From an uncultured Clostridia bacterium (lineage in GTDB: Bacteria > Bacillota > Clostridia > Christensenellales > Aristaeellaceae), in the NCBI GenBank assembly GCA_946542235.1, contig CAMNKK010000002.1, positions 20,301-84,300 on the forward strand: a stretch of DNA of 64,000 bases. The letters run 5' to 3'. Positions within the stretch are counted from its first letter, which is position 1. Every line of letters begins with the position of its first letter. A model generated the notes under the pieces. It made no database searches and had not been told where the DNA came from. It saw only the letters and a list, made by a program, of their open reading frames with translations. Below are positions 59,189-64,000 of this stretch, in pieces. The translations under genes and the position numbers were made by a program.

Positions 59189-60009
59189 GCTACCAATTTG
59201 AGCTGGTTGGAAAAATCGGATCCATGGCTCTGATCCGTCCGGAAGATCAGGACATGAACTACAATATCTTTTCCCGCCTGGGCGCAGAGCTTCGCCCGGG
59301 CATGATCTGGGTGACCAGCGGCGCGACGGAAATCGGCCGGCTGGATTATCTGAAAAGGACGGGCTGCGAGCTGTGCGGGGATCCGGAGCAGGACAAGTCG
59401 GACTATTCGGCGCAGGGGCAGGCGATCCTGATGCAGACCTACCGCCAGTTTGTCCGGCCGGAGTTCGGAATCCGGCAGATTCTGGTGGAGCATACCCATT
59501 TCAATGACCCTGAAAAGCGGGAACATATCAAATCGCTGCTGGAGCGGGCGGCAAGGCAGAAAACGATTCCCATCGTCAATTACAATGACCCCGTTTCAGA
59601 CGAGGAAAACCGGAAGATGGAGCTGGCTGTGCGCCGGCAGCAGGGAGCGGAGGTCCATGAATGCGTGGACAACGATGAAACAGCCGCAGTGATTGCGAAC
59701 CTGGTTCACGCGAAAACGCTGGTGCTGATGACCTCCACCGAGGGAATCTACCGGGAAGCGGGGAAACCGGAAACGCTGGTGCGGGATGTGCTGGGGAAAA
59801 GCGTGGAGGAGGTTTCGGCGCAGGTTCGGGCGCTGCAGGAAAACTGCATCGGCGCCAGCCGGGCCGGGGCAAACGGAGCCCGGGCCAAGCTGGAGTATGC
59901 GCTGGGATGCGTACAGAACGGGACAACCGTCATTATCGGACACGCGAGGCACCGGATTTCTGACCTCGTGGAGGGACGCGTGCCCTGCACCAGAATCGGC
60001 CTGATCTGA
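59185..60009 (+). CDS. Glutamate-5-kinase-like amino-acid kinase without PUA domain
   Basis: A 274-residue protein of the amino-acid kinase superfamily. N-terminal ELVGKIGSMALI and WVTSGATEIGR match the KxGS and SSGA motifs; IVNYNDPVSDEE and CVDNDETAAVIANLVHAKTLVLMTSTEGIY match the NENDxVs and DND...LTdvxGLY patterns of ProB. There is no C-terminal PUA domain. No proA is adjacent. It could make glutamyl-5-phosphate for proline or phosphorylate another acid; the identity is inferred. It is translationally coupled to aroK (ATGA). Confidence 0.75.
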   Translation: MSYQFELVGKIGSMALIRPEDQDMNYNIFSRLGAELRPGMIWVTSGATEIGRLDYLKRTGCELCGDPEQDKSDYSAQGQAILMQTYRQFVRPEFGIRQILVEHTHFNDPEKREHIKSLLERAARQKTIPIVNYNDPVSDEENRKMELAVRRQQGAEVHECVDNDETAAVIANLVHAKTLVLMTSTEGIYREAGKPETLVRDVLGKSVEEVSAQVRALQENCIGASRAGANGARAKLEYALGCVQNGTTVIIGHARHRISDLVEGRVPCTRIGLI

Positions 60010-60049
60010 GCGCCTTTTCGAAAGCGCTCTCTTCATACGAATCTTTCTC

Positions 60050-60078
60050 TTGAAAAAGCAGAAGAATCATGCTACAAT
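60050..60078 (+). promoter_or_regulatory. Promoter of ctsR-clpC
   Basis: TTGAAA (60050-60055), 17-nt spacer, TACAAT (60073-60078), immediately before the CtsR operator. Confidence 0.8.
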
Positions 60079-60083
60079 ACTAA

Positions 60084-60100
60084 AGTCAAAGAAAGTCAAT
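60084..60100 (+). promoter_or_regulatory. CtsR operator
   Basis: Direct repeat AGTCAAA-GAA-AGTCAAT, matching the CtsR consensus RGTCAAANANRGTCAAA in all but the last base. It covers the transcription start region of ctsR-clpC, so the locus should repress itself until heat or other protein-folding stress inactivates CtsR. Confidence 0.9.
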
Positions 60101-60147
60101 CGGACGGATGCCGTCCGCGCACTTTGACGTTGAAAGGTGGCATACAG

Positions 60148-60618
60148 ATGAGGATCAGTGATTCCATCGAGCAGTTTATTAAAGATATGCTTGGGGAGGA
60201 CAGCCCGGAGGTGGAGCTGAAGCGGAATGAGCTGGCCGAGTATTTCGGGTGTGCTCCCAGCCAGATCAATTACGTTCTGGCTACCCGCTTTTCTCCTTCT
60301 CAGGGGTACCTGACGGAAAGCCGCAGAGGCGGAGGCGGTTACATTCGTATTGTGCGGGTGGTGGAAACCGGACCGCAGAAGATGGCCTATTTGGTGCGGG
60401 ACCGGATCGGGGACCAGCTGAGCGAGGAGGAGGCGCAGCGGATTATCGCCCATCTGAAAGACAGCGGAATGGCGAACCCGGAGGAGGCGGGCATGATGTC
60501 CGCGGCGCTCAGCGCCCGGGCGCTTGCTGTACCGCTGAGCCCGGAGATGAAGGCGGCTCTTCGGGCCAGAATCCTGAAAACCATGATTCTGGCCCTGGCG
60601 AACAAAGGAAACGGATAA
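60148..60618 (+). CDS. ctsR: CtsR, transcriptional repressor of class III heat-shock genes
   Basis: CtsR (156 residues) represses clp and related stress genes. The N-terminal winged helix contains ISDSIEQFIKDML, NELAEYFGCAPSQINYVLATRF and ESRRGGGGYIRI, with the glycine-rich wing tip acting as heat sensor. The C-terminal dimer and regulatory domain (about 75-156) follows. ATG 60148 has AAAGGTGG upstream; TTG 60124 adds eight residues. A cognate operator overlaps its own promoter. The usual order ctsR-mcsA-mcsB-clpC is shortened here. Confidence 0.94.
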   Translation: MRISDSIEQFIKDMLGEDSPEVELKRNELAEYFGCAPSQINYVLATRFSPSQGYLTESRRGGGGYIRIVRVVETGPQKMAYLVRDRIGDQLSEEEAQRIIAHLKDSGMANPEEAGMMSAALSARALAVPLSPEMKAALRARILKTMILALANKGNG

Positions 60619-60727
60619 ATCGGATCCTGCGGAAAAAGGAATGTACAGCGCGATTCGGACGGCCCGGACAGGGCAATCCGGATGAAGACCGGGAGCAGAT
60701 CCGGAAGGGAAAGGGGGCAGAAGACAG

Positions 60728-63478
60728 ATGCTCTGTGAGGAATGCCATCAGAATGAAGCGAATTTTACCATTTCAGTGATGTCGGGGGAGGAGAACAAAA
60801 CCCGCCACCTGTGCGCTGACTGCATGAGCCGGATGAACGCAGACCTGATGAAGGGAAACCTGCGCAGCTTTTTGCACACCGTGCTGGGCGCTCTGCAGAA
60901 AGGAACCTCCAAGGAAGAGAGAAAGGAATTTTCCATGCCAATATTCGGACGTTTTACCCAGAAAGCGCAGCAGACCCTGCAGCTGGCCCAGCGGATCGCT
61001 TCGGAGCTGCAGATGTCCTATGTGGGAACGGAGCATATCCTGCTCGCCCTGCTGAAAACCGGAGCTTCCGTTCCCCAGGCGGTATCCTCCCGGATGTCCT
61101 TTGACAGCGCGCTGGAGGAAATCCGGGAACGCCTGTCCCAGGAGGATATGACGGCCCAGGGATCCCGCGTTGAGCTGAGCCCGAGAGCCAAGAAGCTGCT
61201 GGAAACCAGCGTGCTGGAATCCCACAAACTGGGACAGAGCTATGTGACGGTGGAGCATTTCTGGCTTGCCATCCTGGGAAGCGACGACGGAGTGGCCGGC
61301 GCGCTGCTGAGAAAGGCGGGAGTCGATCTGTCCGCCGCCCGGGAGGAGCTGCTGCAGCAGATGCGGGAAAACGCGTCTTCCGGGGAAGGGGAAGGCCAGA
61401 ATCCGGGCTTCTTTCCCTTCGCGGCTCAGATACGGGCGGGAAACGCGGGGGAAAACCGGACCGGGCAGAAGTCCGCGCTGGACCAGTACTGCCGTGACCT
61501 GACCGCCGCAGCCGGAAAAAACGAGCTTGATCCGGTGATCGGACGGGACGGGGAGATCCAGCGGATTATCCAGATTCTGATCCGGCGGACCAAGAACAAT
61601 CCGGTGCTGATCGGAGAGCCGGGCGTCGGGAAAAGTGCCGTGGTGGAAGGGCTGGCCCAGCGGATCGTGCAGGGAAACGTGCCTGATATGCTGAACGGAA
61701 AACGGGTGCTGAGCCTGGATATGGGATCTCTGATTGCGGGCACGAAATACCGGGGCGAGTTCGAAGAACGGCTGAAAAACCTGATGGATGAACTGAAAAA
61801 AGCCGGGAACGTTCTTCTGTTCATGGACGAACTGCATACGATCATCGGTGCGGGAAGCAGCGAAGGAAGCCTGGATGCCGCGAACATGCTGAAGCCGGCT
61901 CTGAGCCGGGGCGAAATCCAGTGCATCGGCGCAACCACGCTGGAGGAATACCGGAAGCATATCGAAAAGGACACTGCCCTGGAACGGCGGTTCCAGCCTG
62001 TTACCGTCGGAGAACCCACCGCGGAGGAAGCGCTGAGCATCCTCTATGGCCTCCGGGACAGGTACGAGGCGCACCACCGGGTTCGGATCACGGACGAAGC
62101 GCTGGCGGCGGCGGTGAAGCTGTCCGACCGATACATCCCGGACCGCTTTCTGCCGGACAAGGCTGTGGACCTGATGGATGAGGCTGCGAGCCGCGTTCGG
62201 ATCCAGGCATGCACCACTCCTCCGGATGTGCGGGAGCAGGAGAAAAAGCTGGAGGCGGTGCAGATTGAGAAAAAGGAAGCCATCGCCCACCAGGACTTTG
62301 AGAAGGCAGCCGCCCTGCGGGATCAGGAGCAGAATCTGACCCAGGATATTCAGAAAAAGCGGAACGCGTGGAACAAAACACAGACGACAGCCAGGGACGT
62401 GGTCACGGAAGAGGATATTGCCCAGGTGGTATCCCTGTGGACCGGCATTCCCGTGCAGAAGATGACGGAGAAGGAAGCCCACCGGCTGATGAAGCTGGAA
62501 AAAACACTGCACCAGCGTCTGGTTGGGCAGGAGGAAGCGATCTCCGCGGTGTCCCGGGCGATCCGCCGGGCCAGAGCCGGACTGAAGGATCCGAAGCGGC
62601 CTATCGGAAGCTTTATCTTCCTGGGACCGACGGGCGTCGGAAAGACGGAACTGTGCCGGGCTCTGGGAGAAGCCATGTTCGGGGATGAGGATGCTGTGAT
62701 CCGGCTGGACATGAGCGAATATATGGAAAAGCATACCGTATCCAGGCTGGTGGGATCGCCGCCCGGATATGTGGGATACGAAGAGGGCGGCCAGCTGACG
62801 GAAGCGGTGCGCAGAAAGCCGTACAGCGTGGTTTTGCTGGACGAGGTGGAAAAAGCCCATCCGGATGTGTTCAATATCCTGCTGCAGATTCTGGAGGACG
62901 GAAGACTGACGGACAATACAGGACGTGTTGTCTCCTTCCAGAATACCATCGTGGTCATGACCTCCAATGCGGGTGCGCACACCATCTCCACCAGCCGTTC
63001 CATGGGCTTCGGCGCGGAAGGCCCCCGGAGCCTGAAGGACTATGACGCCATGAAGGACGCGGTCATGAAGGAAGTGAAGGATCTGTTCCGCCCCGAATTC
63101 ATCAACCGCGTGGACGAGCTGATTGTTTTCCATGCCCTGTCGGAGGAGGACATCCTGCAGATTACGGAGATGATGCTGAAGCAGGTGGCGGAGCGCCTGA
63201 AGGACCGGGATATCAAACTGACCTGGGACAAGCCGGTGCGGGAAAAGCTGGCCAGAGACGGCTACGATCCGAAATACGGAGCCCGTCCCCTGCGGAGGCT
63301 GATCCAGCGCACCGTAGAGGATACGCTGAGCGAAGCGCTGCTGGAAGGAAGGGTCACCCTGGGCGAGCCGGTCAGGCTGGGCATCCGCGGAGGGGAAATC
63401 GTAATCCGGGAGCAGAAAAAAACACAGCAAGGCCCTTCCGGGATTCCGGAAGGCGCAAGAATCAAGGCGCAGAAATAA
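60728..63478 (+). CDS. clpC: McsA-like zinc domain fused to ClpC ATPase
   Basis: A 916-residue fusion. Residues 1-69 resemble the N-terminal zinc domain of McsA (CEEC at 3-6, CADC at 29-32, LCEECHQNEANFTISVMSGE). From residue 70 (MPIFGRFTQKAQQTLQLAQ) it is a complete ClpC: N-terminal repeat domain, D1 Walker A GEPGVGKSA (about 296-304), M-domain with a UVR-like EAIAHQDFEKAAALRDQE (about 517-534), D2 Walker A GPTGVGKTE (about 633-641) and VMTSNAGA. It unfolds proteins for ClpP. An internal ATG at 60935 has AAAGGA 7 nt upstream, so a normal ClpC may also be made. No mcsB is present between ctsR and clpC. Confidence 0.93.
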   Translation: MLCEECHQNEANFTISVMSGEENKTRHLCADCMSRMNADLMKGNLRSFLHTVLGALQKGTSKEERKEFSMPIFGRFTQKAQQTLQLAQRIASELQMSYVGTEHILLALLKTGASVPQAVSSRMSFDSALEEIRERLSQEDMTAQGSRVELSPRAKKLLETSVLESHKLGQSYVTVEHFWLAILGSDDGVAGALLRKAGVDLSAAREELLQQMRENASSGEGEGQNPGFFPFAAQIRAGNAGENRTGQKSALDQYCRDLTAAAGKNELDPVIGRDGEIQRIIQILIRRTKNNPVLIGEPGVGKSAVVEGLAQRIVQGNVPDMLNGKRVLSLDMGSLIAGTKYRGEFEERLKNLMDELKKAGNVLLFMDELHTIIGAGSSEGSLDAANMLKPALSRGEIQCIGATTLEEYRKHIEKDTALERRFQPVTVGEPTAEEALSILYGLRDRYEAHHRVRITDEALAAAVKLSDRYIPDRFLPDKAVDLMDEAASRVRIQACTTPPDVREQEKKLEAVQIEKKEAIAHQDFEKAAALRDQEQNLTQDIQKKRNAWNKTQTTARDVVTEEDIAQVVSLWTGIPVQKMTEKEAHRLMKLEKTLHQRLVGQEEAISAVSRAIRRARAGLKDPKRPIGSFIFLGPTGVGKTELCRALGEAMFGDEDAVIRLDMSEYMEKHTVSRLVGSPPGYVGYEEGGQLTEAVRRKPYSVVLLDEVEKAHPDVFNILLQILEDGRLTDNTGRVVSFQNTIVVMTSNAGAHTISTSRSMGFGAEGPRSLKDYDAMKDAVMKEVKDLFRPEFINRVDELIVFHALSEEDILQITEMMLKQVAERLKDRDIKLTWDKPVREKLARDGYDPKYGARPLRRLIQRTVEDTLSEALLEGRVTLGEPVRLGIRGGEIVIREQKKTQQGPSGIPEGARIKAQK

Positions 63479-63484
63479 GCGCAG

Positions 63485-63522
63485 GCCTGCCCGGGCGCCT
63501 TTCTTCAGGCGCCCGGGCAGGC
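63485..63522 (+). terminator. GC-rich hairpin after clpC
   Basis: A perfect 15-bp stem with a TTTCTTCA loop, 7 nt after the clpC stop. No T run follows, so it may act as an mRNA 3'-end stabiliser or a non-canonical terminator. Confidence 0.6.
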
Positions 63523-63644
63523 TGCCCCGCCAGGAGATGGCCAGAGAAGCAGAAAAACAGGATGAGTTCCGTGTCCTGAGCGGCGGGCGGAGAATGCGGG
63601 GAAAACACCCTTGTAAATTGTTTTTCCGTTGTATTCAAAAGGGC

Positions 63645-63673
63645 TTGACAGGGAAAGAAAAAGCGGATAAAAT
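63645..63673 (+). promoter_or_regulatory. Strong promoter of tRNA-Gly and tuf
   Basis: TTGACA (63645-63650), 17-nt spacer, TAAAAT (63668-63673), about 44 nt before the tRNA. Same hexamers and spacing as the rpoB promoter. The 120 nt between the clpC hairpin and this promoter hold nothing else I can name. Confidence 0.88.
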
Positions 63674-63716
63674 AATCTTTGTTCGCAAGTCTTCAGGGGC
63701 TTGTGATGCGGTGCAT

Positions 63717-63790
63717 GCAGGTGTAGCTCAATGGCAGAGCTCCAGCTTCCCAAGCTGGTCACGTGGGTTCGATTCCCATCACCTGCTCCA
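63717..63790 (+). tRNA. tRNA-Gly (anticodon CCC)
   Basis: A complete 74-nt tRNA. Acceptor stem GCAGGTG/CACCTGC, D-arm GCTC/GAGC, anticodon stem CCAGC/GCTGG with loop TTCCCAA (anticodon CCC, reading GGG), T-arm GTGGG/CCCAT with loop TTCGATT, discriminator T and encoded CCA. It lies 68 nt upstream of tuf and is probably on the same transcript. Confidence 0.95.
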
Positions 63791-63858
63791 ATTCCGCATC
63801 AACGGCTCGGAAGCAAAATTCTTCGCTTTTGAGCGAGACATTTAAGGAGGAGATTCCA

Positions 63859-64000
63859 ATGGCTAAAGGAAAGTATGAGCGGACTAAACCCCATGTTAAC
63901 ATTGGCACCATCGGACACGTGGACCACGGCAAGACCACGCTGACTGCCGCCATCACCATGACTCTGGCCACCAAGGGCGAAGCCCAGGCCATGCGGTATG
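63859..64000 (+). CDS. tuf: Elongation factor Tu, 3' part outside the window
   Basis: The first 47 residues of EF-Tu: [20 protein letters not shown], then the P-loop [11 protein letters not shown]-Tu carries aminoacyl-tRNA to the ribosome. AAGGAGG lies 8 nt upstream of the ATG. The gene is cut by the window end. It follows tRNA-Gly with no terminator between. Confidence 0.97.
   Translation, partial: MAKGKYERTKPHVNIGTIGHVDHGKTTLTAAITMTLATKGEAQAMRY

Noticed and set aside
63537-63845. Open frame of 102 codons before tuf.
   Set aside because: It runs through the tuf promoter and the complete tRNA-Gly gene.

Overview
The window looks like one contiguous piece of chromosome from a Bacillota bacterium, most likely a Clostridia-type anaerobe. 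The basis is the combination of CtsR/ClpC, MutS2, YitT, DegV, PopT (DUF368), the UPF0237/UPF0210 pair, indolepyruvate:ferredoxin oxidoreductase and strong TTGACA/TATAAT promoters with AGGAGG-type ribosome binding sites. The DNA is GC-rich, which is why long spurious antisense reading frames are common. I did not run any search, so the lineage is inference. I see no insertion sequence, prophage, integrase, CRISPR array or rRNA. The gene content is core metabolism plus two large peptide-transport operons.

Layout. 1-4.5 kb: an NlpC/P60-like protein cut by the window edge, a NahK-type sugar kinase, a small zinc-ribbon protein, the undecaprenyl-phosphate translocase PopT and, convergent, an exported metallo-beta-lactamase-fold protein. 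4.5-14.8 kb: rpoB-rpoC under a strong promoter, then rpsF-ssb-rpsR and a DegV protein. 14.8-32.6 kb: two oligopeptide ABC importer operons separated by a YitT-family gene on the other strand, followed by a degenerate ApbE-like protein. 32.7-41.4 kb: ACT/UPF0210 pair, obgE, yhbY, murC, alr, a membrane protein, rsmD, coaD and a coiled-coil protein. 41.4-43.7 kb (minus strand): pheA-aroF, aromatic amino-acid synthesis. 43.9-45.4 kb: an exported protein of unknown function. 45.5-51.7 kb: an acyl-CoA synthetase facing an iorA-iorB-paaK-ACT operon that oxidises aryl pyruvates to aryl-acyl-CoA. 51.8-60.0 kb: ROK sugar kinase, mutS2, a two-component system with a serine-hydrolase gene between regulator and kinase, shikimate kinase, and a glutamate-5-kinase-like protein. 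60.1-64 kb: ctsR with its own operator, a McsA-ClpC fusion, tRNA-Gly(CCC) and the start of tuf.

The most unusual material is in the two peptide importers. Operon 1 (15.5-21.9 kb) has a DnaJ-like double CxxCHGxG zinc motif in an extracytoplasmic loop of its OppB permease, and fused OppD-OppF ATPases. Operon 2 (23.2-31.2 kb) has a substrate-binding protein that appears circularly permuted, an OppB with a loop of about 275 residues, an OppD with a coiled-coil insertion of about 230 residues between Walker A and Q-loop, and an OppF with two C-terminal transmembrane helices. Neither binding protein has a clear lipobox. Together they suggest elaborated peptide importers whose extra parts lie on both sides of the membrane. 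A second notable feature is the heat-shock locus: the McsA zinc domain is fused in frame to ClpC and mcsB is missing.
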